In this document: in pieces, positions 35,435 through 43,754 of the stretch
Layout: each line of letters opens with the position of its first letter
Position numbering within the stretch: position 1 is the stretch's first letter
Source: Amycolatopsis tolypomycina
GTDB taxonomy: Bacteria > Actinomycetota > Actinomycetes > Mycobacteriales > Pseudonocardiaceae
NCBI RefSeq assembly: GCF_900105945.1
Contig: NZ_FNSO01000003.1
Location: 310,001-374,000, forward strand
Direction: 5' to 3'
Length of the DNA stretch: 64,000 bases
Notes under the pieces: generated by a model
Told to the model about the DNA's origin: nothing
Seen by the model: the letters and a program-made list of their open reading frames with translations, nothing else
Database searches by the model: none
Translations under genes and position numbers: made by a program

Positions 35435-36058
35435 GTGACAGCTGCAGCTCCCACGGATGCGGATCTGATAGCGGCTCACGCCGCGGGGGACCCTCATGCG
35501 TTCAGCGAACTCGTCCAGCGACATCGCGACCGGATGTGGGCGGTGGCCCTGCGCACGGTCCGCGACCCGGAAGAGGCCGCCGATGCCTTGCAGGACGCGT
35601 TCATCTCGGCGTTCCGCGCGGCCGGGAACTTCAGAGCGGAGTCGCAGGTCACGACGTGGCTGCACCGGATCGTGGTGAACGCCTGCCTCGACCGGATCCG
35701 CCGCCGCCAGGCGCGCCCGACCGTGCCGCTGCCGGAAACCGGGTTCAACGAGCCCGCCACGCCCCGCGACTCGATGGCCGAGCGGGAGACCAGCCTGCTC
35801 GTGCGCGAGGCGCTCGACCAGCTGCCCGAGGAGCAACGTGCCCCGATCGTGCTGGTCGACGTCGAGGGCTACTCCGTGGCCGAGACGGCGAAGATGCTCG
35901 GCATCGCCGAAGGCACGGTGAAGAGCCGGTGCGCCCGGGGCCGCGGGAAACTCGCGAAGGTTCTCGGGCACCTGCGGAACCCCGATGCGATTGCGAACGT
36001 CCCAACTCACGAAAGCAAACGGGCCGGGCGTCAGCCGGGTAGCGGGGAGGGACGATGA
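35435..36058 (+). CDS. sigM: ECF RNA polymerase sigma factor SigM
   Basis: A 207-residue ECF sigma factor. Region 2 runs from about residue 25 (FSELVQRHRDRMWAVALRTV, then DALQDAFISAFRAAGNF), and region 4 carries LPEEQRAPIVLVDVEGYSVA and GIAEGTVKSRCARGRGKL. Position between the murJ pseudokinase and a membrane anti-sigma gene matches mycobacterial SigM. The frame is open from 35375, but the GTG at 35435 is supported by the -10 element 7 nt upstream. The stop overlaps the anti-sigma start (ATGA), so the two are co-translated, as expected for a sigma/anti-sigma pair. Confidence 0.92.
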   Translation: MTAAAPTDADLIAAHAAGDPHAFSELVQRHRDRMWAVALRTVRDPEEAADALQDAFISAFRAAGNFRAESQVTTWLHRIVVNACLDRIRRRQARPTVPLPETGFNEPATPRDSMAERETSLLVREALDQLPEEQRAPIVLVDVEGYSVAETAKMLGIAEGTVKSRCARGRGKLAKVLGHLRNPDAIANVPTHESKRAGRQPGSGEGR

Positions 36059-36837
36059 CGGACGAAAGCCGGGGGATCGGGGGGACCATCGGTCCGCCCT
36101 GGTCTGTCGACGTGCTCGCCGACCTCCACGCCGGTGTCCTGGACGACACGCGGGCGGCGGAGCTGTGGCCGCTGGTCAACGCCGATCCCGAAGCCCGGGC
36201 GATCCTGGACGCCCTCGACGCCACGCAGGCCGACCTGGCCGCCCTCGCCGACGCGCCGGCCCCGCCGATGCCCGCGGAGTTCGCCGCCCGGCTGGACGCG
36301 GCGCTGGCCGCCGAAGCGGCCGCCGCCTTTCCCGGACAAGCGCAGGCGGCACCGCGGCAGGCCGGGCCCGGGAACGCCCCGGTGGTGGACCTCGCGGCGG
36401 CCCGGCGGCGCCGGAACAAGCGGCTCGGCTGGGCCGCCGGCGTCCTGACCGCGGCCGCGGCGGCGGTCGTCGCCGTGACCGTCGCGATCCCGAACACTTC
36501 GCAGCAGACAGGCACCCCGAACGTCGCCGCGCCCACGGGCCCGTCGGTCGGCAACGACGGCGCCGGCGCGCAAGCGCTGGTCGGCAAGGCGATCGGCGTC
36601 CGCGACTTCGGCCCGTTGCAGAACGAAGACCGCCTGGACGCGTGCATCGCGGCCGCCGGGCTCGACCCGAAGGTGCGGCCCGAGGGCATCCGCCCGGTGA
36701 ACGTCGGCGGCAAGGCCGGGGTGATGATCATCCTGACCACCGGCAAGCTGGCCCAGTTCCGGCTGGTGGCCTTCGGCGCCGACTGCGGACCGGGAAATCC
36801 GGCTGTGCTCTTCGACAAGGTCGTCGGGGAGAAGTAG
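36055..36837 (+). CDS. Membrane anti-sigma factor (RsmA-like)
   Basis: A 260-residue bitopic protein. The cytoplasmic N-terminal domain (about 1-85, including LADLHAGVLDDTRAAELWPL) has the helical layout of actinobacterial anti-sigma factors but no clear zinc HxxxCxxC motif. A single transmembrane helix spans about residues 122-143 (GWAAGVLTAAAAAVVAVTVA), and an extracytoplasmic domain follows. It corresponds to RsmA (Rv3912), the anti-SigM factor. It is coupled to sigM by a 4-bp overlap. How it is released from the sigma factor is unknown. Confidence 0.85.
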   Translation: MTDESRGIGGTIGPPWSVDVLADLHAGVLDDTRAAELWPLVNADPEARAILDALDATQADLAALADAPAPPMPAEFAARLDAALAAEAAAAFPGQAQAAPRQAGPGNAPVVDLAAARRRRNKRLGWAAGVLTAAAAAVVAVTVAIPNTSQQTGTPNVAAPTGPSVGNDGAGAQALVGKAIGVRDFGPLQNEDRLDACIAAAGLDPKVRPEGIRPVNVGGKAGVMIILTTGKLAQFRLVAFGADCGPGNPAVLFDKVVGEK

Positions 36838-36916
36838 CGGCTGTCACGGCTGGGAACATGGCCACCTACGATCGTGTTGAGCCTGGTACACGGGTCACTA
36901 CGAGCGGAGGTCACGG

Positions 36917-37909
36917 GTGGCTGCCGAGGAAATCAGGAACCTGATCATCGTCGGGTCGGGTCCTGCCGGATACACCGCTGCCGTTTACGCGGCGCGGGCC
37001 CAGCTTGAACCGCTGGTGTTCGAGGGCACGCAGTTCGGCGGCGCGCTGATGACGACGACCGAGGTCGAGAACTTCCCCGGGTTCCGCGACGGCATCATGG
37101 GTCCGGACCTGATGGAGGAGATGCGCAAGCAGGCCGAGCGCTTCGGCGCCGAGCTGCGCGCGGAGGACGTCGAGTCGCTGGAGCTGACCGGGGACGTCAA
37201 GTACGTCCACGCGAACGGCAAGCGCTACGCCGCCCGCGCGGTCATCCTCGCCATGGGTGCCGCGGCGCGGTACCTGAACGTGCCGGGCGAGCAGGAGCTG
37301 CTCGGCCGCGGTGTGTCGGCCTGTGCGACCTGTGACGGCTTCTTCTTCCGCGACCACGACATCGTGGTCGCCGGCGGTGGCGACTCGGCGATGGAGGAGG
37401 CGACCTTCCTGACGAAGTTCGCGAAGTCCGTCACGATCGTCCACCGGCGCGACGAGTTCCGCGCGTCCAAGATCATGCTCGAGCGCGCCCGCGCGAACGA
37501 GAAGATCAAGTGGCAGCTGAACTCGCAGATCACCGGGGTGCTCGGCGACGGCAAGGTCGAGGGCCTGCAGCTGAAGGACACCAAGGACGGCTCCGAGTCG
37601 ACGCTCGACGTGTCGGGCTTCTTCGTCGCGATCGGCCACGACCCCCGCAGCCAGCTGGTGAAGGGGCAGGTCGACCTGGACGAGGACGGCTACGTCGTCA
37701 CGAAGGGCAAGACGTCCTTCACGAACCTCGACGGCGTCTTCGCGGCCGGCGACCTGGTGGACCGCACCTACCGGCAGGCGATCACCGCCGCGGGCTCCGG
37801 GTGCAGCGCGGCGATCGACGCGGAACGATGGCTCGCGGAGCACGGCGAGGCCGACGCCCACGAGGCGGCCGAGCTGGTCGGCGGCGGCTACGGCGCGGGC
37901 ACCAACTGA
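36917..37909 (+). CDS. trxB: Thioredoxin reductase
   Basis: A 330-residue FAD/NADPH enzyme that reduces thioredoxin. FAD motif [20 protein letters not shown] lies near the N-terminus, the redox-active CATC at residues 136-139, the NADPH-binding [17 protein letters not shown] after it, and the C-terminal FAD motif [10 protein letters not shown]. The GTG start is supported by GCGGAGG at 36904-36910, 6 nt upstream. It forms an operon with trxA 34 bp downstream. Confidence 0.96.
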   Translation: MAAEEIRNLIIVGSGPAGYTAAVYAARAQLEPLVFEGTQFGGALMTTTEVENFPGFRDGIMGPDLMEEMRKQAERFGAELRAEDVESLELTGDVKYVHANGKRYAARAVILAMGAAARYLNVPGEQELLGRGVSACATCDGFFFRDHDIVVAGGGDSAMEEATFLTKFAKSVTIVHRRDEFRASKIMLERARANEKIKWQLNSQITGVLGDGKVEGLQLKDTKDGSESTLDVSGFFVAIGHDPRSQLVKGQVDLDEDGYVVTKGKTSFTNLDGVFAAGDLVDRTYRQAITAAGSGCSAAIDAERWLAEHGEADAHEAAELVGGGYGAGTN

Positions 37910-37943
37910 CTTTCCGGCGTTCAACCCACTCGAAGGAGAAACC

Positions 37944-38267
37944 ATGGCCAACACCGTCAAGGTGACCGACGCGACGTTCGTCGACGAGGTCCTGACCAGC
38001 GAGAAGCCGGTCCTCGTCGACTTCTGGGCCACCTGGTGCGGCCCGTGCAAGATGGTCGCCCCGGTGCTCGAGGAGATCGCGGCCGAGAACGGCGAGAAGC
38101 TGACCATCGCCAAGATCGACATCGACGAGAACCCGAACACGCCGCGTGACTACCAGGTGATGTCCATCCCGACGCTGATCCTGTTCCAGGGCGGCAAGCC
38201 GGTGAAGCAGATCGTGGGCGCGAAGCCGAAGGCCGCGCTGCTGTCGGACCTCGCCGACGTCCTCTGA
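37944..38267 (+). CDS. trxA: Thioredoxin
   Basis: A 107-residue thioredoxin with the canonical active site WCGPCK (C32 and C35) and the cis-Pro loop IPTLILF. It reduces cytoplasmic disulfides using TrxB encoded just upstream. GAAGGAG precedes the ATG by about 6 nt. The mycobacterial positional homologue is called trxC. A strong terminator follows. Confidence 0.96.
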   Translation: MANTVKVTDATFVDEVLTSEKPVLVDFWATWCGPCKMVAPVLEEIAAENGEKLTIAKIDIDENPNTPRDYQVMSIPTLILFQGGKPVKQIVGAKPKAALLSDLADVL

Positions 38268-38283
38268 ACCGAACCAGCCCGGC

Positions 38284-38324
38284 GAACCCGGGGCCTGCGG
38301 GAATCCTCCTGCGGCCCCGGGTTC
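38284..38324 (+). terminator. Terminator after trxA
   Basis: A perfect 12-bp stem (GAACCCGGGGCC at 38284-38295 with GGCCCCGGGTTC at 38313-38324) is followed by a moderately T-rich stretch. It closes the trxBA unit. Confidence 0.75.
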
Positions 38325-38550
38325 GTCTTCGTTCGGGCGAATCTGCCGCCGGTGGGTCAATCAGTGCGTGATCGCGACCACGCCGGGTACTCCACTAACG
38401 GGTTCTTGACGCACCTACCGGGCCTGCGCTGTCACCCAGAGTTGGCAAGGCACAATAGAGGGCCTGGGCTCATCCCAGCGAAGGTTTTCCGAAAGTCCTG
38501 CCACGCACCGAGCCCCCGAATTCGGTGCCTGAGGAAAGAGCGAGGAGTGC

Positions 38551-39699
38551 ATGCGGGTACTCCGCCGCGGTGACGCCGGTCCGGACGTCGCCGAGATCAG
38601 GTCCATCCTGGCCGGGATGGACCTGCTCCCGCCGGTCACCGGTACCGACGGCTACGACGCGTTCGACGTCGCCGTCGAGCACGCCGTCCGTGCCTTCCAG
38701 CAGCGTCGTGGGCTGATGACCGACGGCATCGTGGGTCCGGCGACGTTCCAGGCGCTCAAGGGCGCCAGCTACCACCTGGGCAGCCGCCCGCTGTCGTACA
38801 TGATCGCGTCGCCCGTCCACGGCGACGACGTCTTCACGCTGCAGGAGCGGCTCACCGAGCTCGGCTTCGACGCCGGCCGCCCCGACGGCTACTTCGGCCC
38901 CGCCACCGAGCGCGCGCTCAAGACGTTCCAGCGCGACATGCGCCTGACCCCGGACGGCATGTGCGGCCCGGCGACCATCCGCGAGCTGCACCGCCTGTCC
39001 TCGCCGCGGGCCCGGGGCGGACGCCCCGTGTTCCTGCGCGAGCAGGAGCAGGTGCGCCAGGCCGGTCCGCGCCTGCGCGGCAAGCGCATCGTGATCGACC
39101 CTGGCCACGGCGGCGAAGACCTCGGTGTGGTCGCCGGCGGGCTGCGCGAGGCCGACATCGCGTGGGACCTCGCCCGCCGCCTCGAAGGCCGGATGAAGGC
39201 CACCGGCATGGAGGCGCTGATCTCCCGCGGCCCGAACCACAGCCCCACCGAGCTGGAGCGCGCCAAGTTCGCCAACGACGCCGGCGCCGACCTGTTCCTG
39301 TCCCTGCACAGCGACAAGAACCCGTCGCCGCGCGCGCAGGGGGTCGCGAGCTTCCACTTCGGCAACGGCAACGGCACGACGTCGACGGTCGGCGAGCTGC
39401 TGGCCGGCTTCATCCAGCGCGAGGTCGCGGCCCGCACGGGCATGCTCGACTGCCGCACGCACTACAAGTCGTGGGACATCTTCACCCGCACCCGCTGCCC
39501 GGCGGTCCGGGTCGAGATCGGCTACCTGACGAACCCGGACGACGCCCGCAAGCTCGGCGACCCGGCGTTCCGCGACATCGTCGCGGAGGGCATCCTGATC
39601 GCCGTCAAGCGCCTGTACCTGCTCGGCGAGGGCGACCAGCCGACGGGCACGTTCACGTTCGCGGACGTCCTGGCGCACGAGCTCGCCAAGGCCGAATAG
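38551..39699 (+). CDS. cwlM: CwlM-like N-acetylmuramoyl-L-alanine amidase
   Basis: A 382-residue protein with no signal peptide or membrane segment, so it is probably cytoplasmic. Two peptidoglycan-binding repeats (VRAFQQRRGLMTDGIVGPAT and LKTFQRDMRLTPDGMCGPAT) precede an Amidase_3 domain. The zinc-ligand positions look intact: H in IDPGHGG, E in LREADIAWDL, H in LSLHSDKN and E in VEIGYLTN. In mycobacteria CwlM is a phosphorylated activator of MurA and a MurJ/FhaA partner, and from memory it lacks several of these ligands. The actinomycete protein here may therefore keep catalytic ability, a regulatory role, or both. It stands alone, with terminators on both sides. Confidence 0.88.
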   Translation: MRVLRRGDAGPDVAEIRSILAGMDLLPPVTGTDGYDAFDVAVEHAVRAFQQRRGLMTDGIVGPATFQALKGASYHLGSRPLSYMIASPVHGDDVFTLQERLTELGFDAGRPDGYFGPATERALKTFQRDMRLTPDGMCGPATIRELHRLSSPRARGGRPVFLREQEQVRQAGPRLRGKRIVIDPGHGGEDLGVVAGGLREADIAWDLARRLEGRMKATGMEALISRGPNHSPTELERAKFANDAGADLFLSLHSDKNPSPRAQGVASFHFGNGNGTTSTVGELLAGFIQREVAARTGMLDCRTHYKSWDIFTRTRCPAVRVEIGYLTNPDDARKLGDPAFRDIVAEGILIAVKRLYLLGEGDQPTGTFTFADVLAHELAKAE

Positions 39700-39744
39700 G
39701 GCCGACCACAACCCCTAGCGGCTCTCCTTCACCTGCCCCACCAC

Positions 39745-39775
39745 ACCTGGGGACGCGAAGCGCGCGTCCCCAGGT
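39745..39775 (+). terminator. Terminator after cwlM
   Basis: A 13-bp perfect stem (39745-39757 with 39763-39775) with a 5-nt loop lies 45 bp after the cwlM stop. No strong T-run follows, as is common for high-GC terminators. It may also serve the convergent GNAT gene. Confidence 0.6.
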
Positions 39776-39785
39776 TCACGGGCAG

Positions 39786-39858
39786 TTCTCCACAGCTTTT
39801 CCACCGCTCCTAGCAGCGCTCTGTGGATAACTCGGCACTTCTTCCACAGTTGTGCACA
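39786..39858. promoter_or_regulatory. DnaA-box cluster outside oriC
   Basis: Within 73 bp there are TTCTCCACA (39786-39794), TTTTCCACC (39797-39805), TGTGGATAA (39822-39830, the complement of the canonical TTATCCACA), TCTTCCACA (39840-39848) and TTGTGCACA (39850-39858). Such density matches oriC rather than background. The site lies between cwlM and the GNAT gene, about 12 kb from oriC. Confidence 0.6.
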
Positions 39859-39888
39859 CCTCGGTTCCAGGCATGCCGAAGCACCGGC

Positions 39889-39900
39889 GCAAACGTTTGC
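39889..39900. repeat. GCAAACGTTTGC palindrome near GNAT 3' end
   Basis: A perfect 12-bp palindrome 9 bp beyond the GNAT stop, identical to the core of the longer palindrome in pcnA (26718-26729). A LacI-family-operator-like sequence; function unknown. Confidence 0.5.
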
Positions 39901-39909
39901 GGTGAGGGT

Positions 39910-40554
39910 TCAGGCGCGGCCGAGGCTCGGCTCGGCGGTGGTGATCGTCACCTGGCCGAGCAGCCGTTCCAGGGCCGCCTCGACGTCTTCCTTCCAGGTG
40001 ATCGCCGAGCGCAGCTCGAGGCGCAGCCGGGGCCACTTGGGGTGCGGGCGGACCGTCTTGAAGCCCACGCTCTGCAGGAAGCCGGCGGGCAGCACGCAGC
40101 TGTGGCCGCCGTCCGGGTCCGGCTCGTCGGGCTTCGCGTCGCCGAACGCCTCGATGGCGCGGACGCCGCGCTTGGTGAGGTCCTTGGCGACCGCCTGGAC
40201 GAGCATCCGGCCGAGCCCGCCGCCGCGGAACTCCGGGAGCACCTGGAACGAGGTCAGCAGGACGGCGTCCGCGCTCGGCGGCGACGTCGGGAAGGCCAGC
40301 GCGCGCGGGACGGCGTTCGGCGGGGCGTACAGCACGAACCCGACCGGCAGCGTGTCGCTGTAGACGATGCGGCCGCAGGAACCCCACTCGAGCAGCACGC
40401 TCGAGACCCAGGCTTCCTTCTCGACCTCGGTCGCGCCGAACTCCTCGGCCTGGTGCTTCAGGTGGGGGGCGAGCTCCCAGTACACGCACCTGCGGCAGCT
40501 CTTCGGCAGGTGCTCCAGGTTGTCCAGTGTGACGCCCACGACGCGACGCGACAC
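39910..40554 (-). CDS. GNAT family N-acetyltransferase
   Basis: A 214-residue protein. The acetyl-CoA-binding motif A is clear (VLPEFRGGGLGRMLVQAVAK, about residues 127-146). A cysteine pair near the N-terminus (KSCRRCVYWE) is unusual and could bind metal. The acceptor substrate is unknown. The GTG at 40554 is chosen because AGGGAGGT lies about 6 nt upstream; the frame is open further to 40617 without a better start. It lies divergent to the aminotransferase and convergent to cwlM. A positional homologue exists near cwlM in mycobacteria (Rv3916c, from memory). Confidence 0.85.
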   Translation of the reverse strand: MSRRVVGVTLDNLEHLPKSCRRCVYWELAPHLKHQAEEFGATEVEKEAWVSSVLLEWGSCGRIVYSDTLPVGFVLYAPPNAVPRALAFPTSPPSADAVLLTSFQVLPEFRGGGLGRMLVQAVAKDLTKRGVRAIEAFGDAKPDEPDPDGGHSCVLPAGFLQSVGFKTVRPHPKWPRLRLELRSAITWKEDVEAALERLLGQVTITTAEPSLGRA

Positions 40555-40699
40555 CCGCGACCTCCCTGACCTGCGCTCCCGACGGGCTGCCCGCCCGTCA
40601 AGCCGCGCGAGATCCACGGCACGAACACGGGAGCCAGGGTCGAGGATAGGCCGATGTGACGAGCACCGAAAGGCCAGGGGGTCCTGATGGGTGCCCGGT

Positions 40700-40705
40700 T
40701 ACACT
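40700..40705 (+). promoter_or_regulatory. -10 element upstream of aminotransferase
   Basis: TACACT fits TANNNT and lies 60 bp before the ATG at 40766. I see no clear -35 hexamer. Confidence 0.4.
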
Positions 40706-40765
40706 CGATGGGATCTACAGCTCCCGCGGGAGTGACCGTGTCCACCGAGCCCCGGGTGAACGTCG

Positions 40766-42085
40766 ATGACCGAGAACCGCCCCAGCCAGCGCCCCAGCGG
40801 CCGCCAGAACCTCGACCCGCACCTCGAGCGGTACGCCGCGCGCACCGCGGGGATGACCGCCTCGGAGATCCGGGCGCTGTTCGCGGTGGCCAGCAGGCCC
40901 GAGGTGGTTTCGCTCGCCGGCGGCATGCCGAACCTGGCGGCGCTGCCGCTCGACACGCTGTCGGCGCAGGTGGCCGAGATCATCGCCGAAGACGGCATGG
41001 TGGCCCTGCAGTACGGCTCGGCGCACGGCGTCCCGGTGCTGCGCGAGCAGATCTGCGAAATCATGGCCCTGGAAGGCATCAAGGCGCACCCGGACGACGT
41101 CGTGGTGACCGTCGGCTCGCAGATGGGCCTGGACATGGTCACGCGGTTGTTCTGCGACCCGGGTGACGTCGTGATCGCCGAAGGTCCCTCGTACGTCGGC
41201 GCACTGGGCTCGTTCGCCGCGTACCAGGCGCAGGTCGTGCACGTGGAGATGGACGACCGCGGCCTGGTGCCTTCGTTGCTGCGGGAAGCGCTCGACCAGA
41301 CCAAGAAGGCCGGCCGCCGGGTCAAGTTCCTCTACACGATCCCGAACTTCCACAACCCCGCCGGCGTCACGCTGGCCGTCGAGCGCCGCGCGGAGATCCT
41401 CGAGATCTGCCGCGAGCACAATGTCCTGGTCGTCGAAGACAACCCGTACGGGTTGCTCGGCTTCGACGGGCAGACGTACCCGGCGCTGCGGTCGACCGAC
41501 CCCGACAACGTCGTGTACCTCGGCTCGTTCTCGAAGACGTTCGCCTCCGGCCTGCGCGTCGGCTGGGTGCTCGCGCCGCACGCCGTGCGCGAGAAGCTCG
41601 TGCTCGCCGCGGAGTCGGCGACGCTCTGCCCGCCGACGTTCAACCAGATGATCGTGTCGCGCTACCTGGCCACGCACGACTGGAAGGGCCAGATCAAGAA
41701 GTTCCGCGAGAACTACCGCGAGCGGCGGGACGCGATCCTGTCCGCGCTCGACCAGTACCTGCCCCCGGGCTGCTCGTGGACCAAGCCGGACGGCGGCTTC
41801 TACGTCTGGGTGACCGTGCCGGAAGGCGTCGACACGAAGGCGATGCTGCCGCGCGCGGTGACGGCACGGGTGGCGTACGCGTCCGGAACCGGCTTCTACG
41901 CCGACGGGTTCGGCAGCCGCCAGATGCGGCTCTCCTACTGCTACCCGACCCCGGAGCGCATCCGTGAGGGCGTGCGGCGGCTGGCGGTCGTGCTGGAGTC
42001 CGAAATGGACCTCGCCCGCACCTTCGGTAGCGTGAGCGCGCGCCGGATCCAGGGGCCGCAGAACCCGTCCCCGGACACGCTCTGA
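40766..42085 (+). CDS. PLP-dependent aminotransferase
   Basis: A 439-residue fold-type I aminotransferase of the class I/II, 2-aminoadipate/LysN-like group, without an N-terminal DNA-binding domain (so not a MocR regulator). Recognisable parts are AGGMPNLAALPLDTLSAQVA at the substrate loop, VEDNPYG with the cofactor-ring Asp, GSFSKTFASGLRVGW with the PLP-linking Lys, and the C-terminal Arg region. The amino-acid substrate cannot be called. It is followed 28 bp later by D-Ala-D-Ala ligase, in the same direction. Confidence 0.88.
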   Translation: MTENRPSQRPSGRQNLDPHLERYAARTAGMTASEIRALFAVASRPEVVSLAGGMPNLAALPLDTLSAQVAEIIAEDGMVALQYGSAHGVPVLREQICEIMALEGIKAHPDDVVVTVGSQMGLDMVTRLFCDPGDVVIAEGPSYVGALGSFAAYQAQVVHVEMDDRGLVPSLLREALDQTKKAGRRVKFLYTIPNFHNPAGVTLAVERRAEILEICREHNVLVVEDNPYGLLGFDGQTYPALRSTDPDNVVYLGSFSKTFASGLRVGWVLAPHAVREKLVLAAESATLCPPTFNQMIVSRYLATHDWKGQIKKFRENYRERRDAILSALDQYLPPGCSWTKPDGGFYVWVTVPEGVDTKAMLPRAVTARVAYASGTGFYADGFGSRQMRLSYCYPTPERIREGVRRLAVVLESEMDLARTFGSVSARRIQGPQNPSPDTL

Positions 42086-42113
42086 GATTCGTTCCAGCTA
42101 AGGAGTTTCCACG

Positions 42114-43058
42114 GTGGTCGACCGTACCGTTGCCGTGCTCGCCGGCGGGCTCTCGCACGAACGCGACGTCTCGCTGAGGTCCGGGCGACGGCTGTCCGCG
42201 GCCTTGAAGTCCGAGAGCTTCGGCATCGAGGAGTGGGACACCGACGGCGGGCTGCTGGAGCGGCTGCGCACCCACCGGCCGGACGCCGTGGTCGTCGCGC
42301 TGCACGGTGGTGAGGGCGAGAACGGTTCGGTGCAGACGGTGCTGGAGATGCTGGACGTGCCGTTCGTCGGCACCGGCTCCCAGGGCTGCCGCCGCGCGTG
42401 GGACAAGCCGACCGCGAAGGCGCTGCTGCAGAACGCCGGGTTCGTGACGCCGGAGTGGGTGGTGCTGCCGCACAGCACGTTCCGCGAGCTCGGTGCCCAG
42501 GCGGTGCTCGACGCGATGGTGGAGCGCCTCGGCCTGCCGCTGATCCTCAAGCCCGACCAGGGCGGCTCCGCGCTCGGCACCCAGGTGGTGCGCGAGGCGG
42601 CCGAACTGCCGGCGGCGATGGTCGGCTGCTTCGCCTACGGCGACACGGTCCTCGCCGAGCGCTTCGTGGACGGCGTCGAGGTGGCCGTGACGGTCATCGA
42701 GGGCGAGGACGGGCCCGAGGCCCTCCCCGCGGTCGAGATCGTCCCGGAGAGCGGCGTGTACGACTACACGGCCCGCTACACGGCCGGCCTGACCGACTTC
42801 TTCACCCCGGCCCGGCTCGACGACGCCGCGGCCAAGGCGGTGGCCGAGCTGGCCGTCGCCGCGCACCGCGTGCTCGGCCTGCGCGACATCTCCCGCACGG
42901 ACGCGGTCGTGACGCCGGACGGCACCGTGCACTTCCTGGAGGTGAACCCGTCGCCGGGCCTCACCGAGACGTCGACGGTGCCGATGGCGATCGAGGCGGC
43001 GGGCAAGTCGCTCGGCGCGGTGTTCGCCGAACTGATCGCGCGGGCGATCACCCGCTAG
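42114..43058 (+). CDS. ddl: D-alanine--D-alanine ligase
   Basis: A 314-residue ATP-grasp ligase that makes D-Ala-D-Ala for peptidoglycan. The N-terminal VLAGGLSHERDVSLRSGRRL and the C-terminal RTDAVV and VNPSPGLTETS follow the family pattern of substrate and Mg-binding residues. The length is at the short end for Ddl. The GTG start at 42114 has TAAGGAG about 8 nt upstream. It overlaps the convergent P-loop gene by 4 bp. Many actinomycetes have a second Ddl elsewhere, so this may be an accessory copy. Confidence 0.88.
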   Translation: MVDRTVAVLAGGLSHERDVSLRSGRRLSAALKSESFGIEEWDTDGGLLERLRTHRPDAVVVALHGGEGENGSVQTVLEMLDVPFVGTGSQGCRRAWDKPTAKALLQNAGFVTPEWVVLPHSTFRELGAQAVLDAMVERLGLPLILKPDQGGSALGTQVVREAAELPAAMVGCFAYGDTVLAERFVDGVEVAVTVIEGEDGPEALPAVEIVPESGVYDYTARYTAGLTDFFTPARLDDAAAKAVAELAVAAHRVLGLRDISRTDAVVTPDGTVHFLEVNPSPGLTETSTVPMAIEAAGKSLGAVFAELIARAITR

Positions 43059-43675
43059 TCCAGGCCGAAGTGGCCGGCCACGGTGTCGGCCACTTCTTCG
43101 GCGTCCGTCGTCCCGTCGATCTCCAGCACCCGGATGCCGTGTTCGCGCGCGCTGCGGACGGCGTCCTCGGCGAGCAGGCGGTCTCTCGCGATCCGGTTCT
43201 GCTGCGCCCGGACGGGATCGCTGACGCGCGGGGAGATCATTCCCGCGCGCGGCAGGGTGGCCAGCTGGTGCTGCCGGAACTCCTCGGTCGGCACCATGAC
43301 CACCATCCGGCGCGGTGAGTCGAGCAGGGGCGCCACGAACTCCGGCCGCAGCCCCCAGCCCTCCGCGATGATCGGGCGGCCCGAGACGAGCGCGCGCAAG
43401 TCATCGAGCGCCCACTCGAACCGCAACGCGAAAACCTCGCGCGTCGCGGCCGCCATCTCCGCCGGCGTCGAGCGCACCCACAGCCGTTCGGGATCACGCG
43501 CGGGCGCGCCGCCGGCGAGCAGGCGGTCGTTGTGGGCCCGCGCGTCGTGGAAGTCGTAGTGGTACGCCGTCAGCCCGTGCCGGAGCGCGAGCAGCCGGGC
43601 GACGGTCGACTTCCCCGCCCACTGCGCACCGCCGATCCAGAGCGCGCGGCCGATCGAGCCCGTCGGATCCCACAC
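43055..43675 (-). CDS. P-loop NTPase, kinase-like
   Basis: A 206-residue protein of the P-loop kinase type with Walker A GGAQWAGKST near residues 15-24. The rest resembles small-molecule kinases or topology-modulation proteins (an HYDFHDARAHNDRLLA lid-like region, then GRPIIAEGWGLRP). No substrate can be named. It is convergent with ddl and lies just beyond the parB end, in the same direction as parAB but separated by 79 bp. Confidence 0.7.
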   Translation of the reverse strand: MWDPTGSIGRALWIGGAQWAGKSTVARLLALRHGLTAYHYDFHDARAHNDRLLAGGAPARDPERLWVRSTPAEMAAATREVFALRFEWALDDLRALVSGRPIIAEGWGLRPEFVAPLLDSPRRMVVMVPTEEFRQHQLATLPRAGMISPRVSDPVRAQQNRIARDRLLAEDAVRSAREHGIRVLEIDGTTDAEEVADTVAGHFGLD

Positions 43676-43754
43676 GTTTCCCCCTGTTGCTCAGCGTCGC
43701 GGCGGAGTGATCCCTCCGCAATCATCACCGTGACGAAACACCCCGGGGTGATCC

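Noticed and set aside
43739..43750. CACCCCGGGGTG palindrome after parB considered as a terminator
   Set aside because: The two halves abut without a loop and no T-run follows; probably not an intrinsic terminator.
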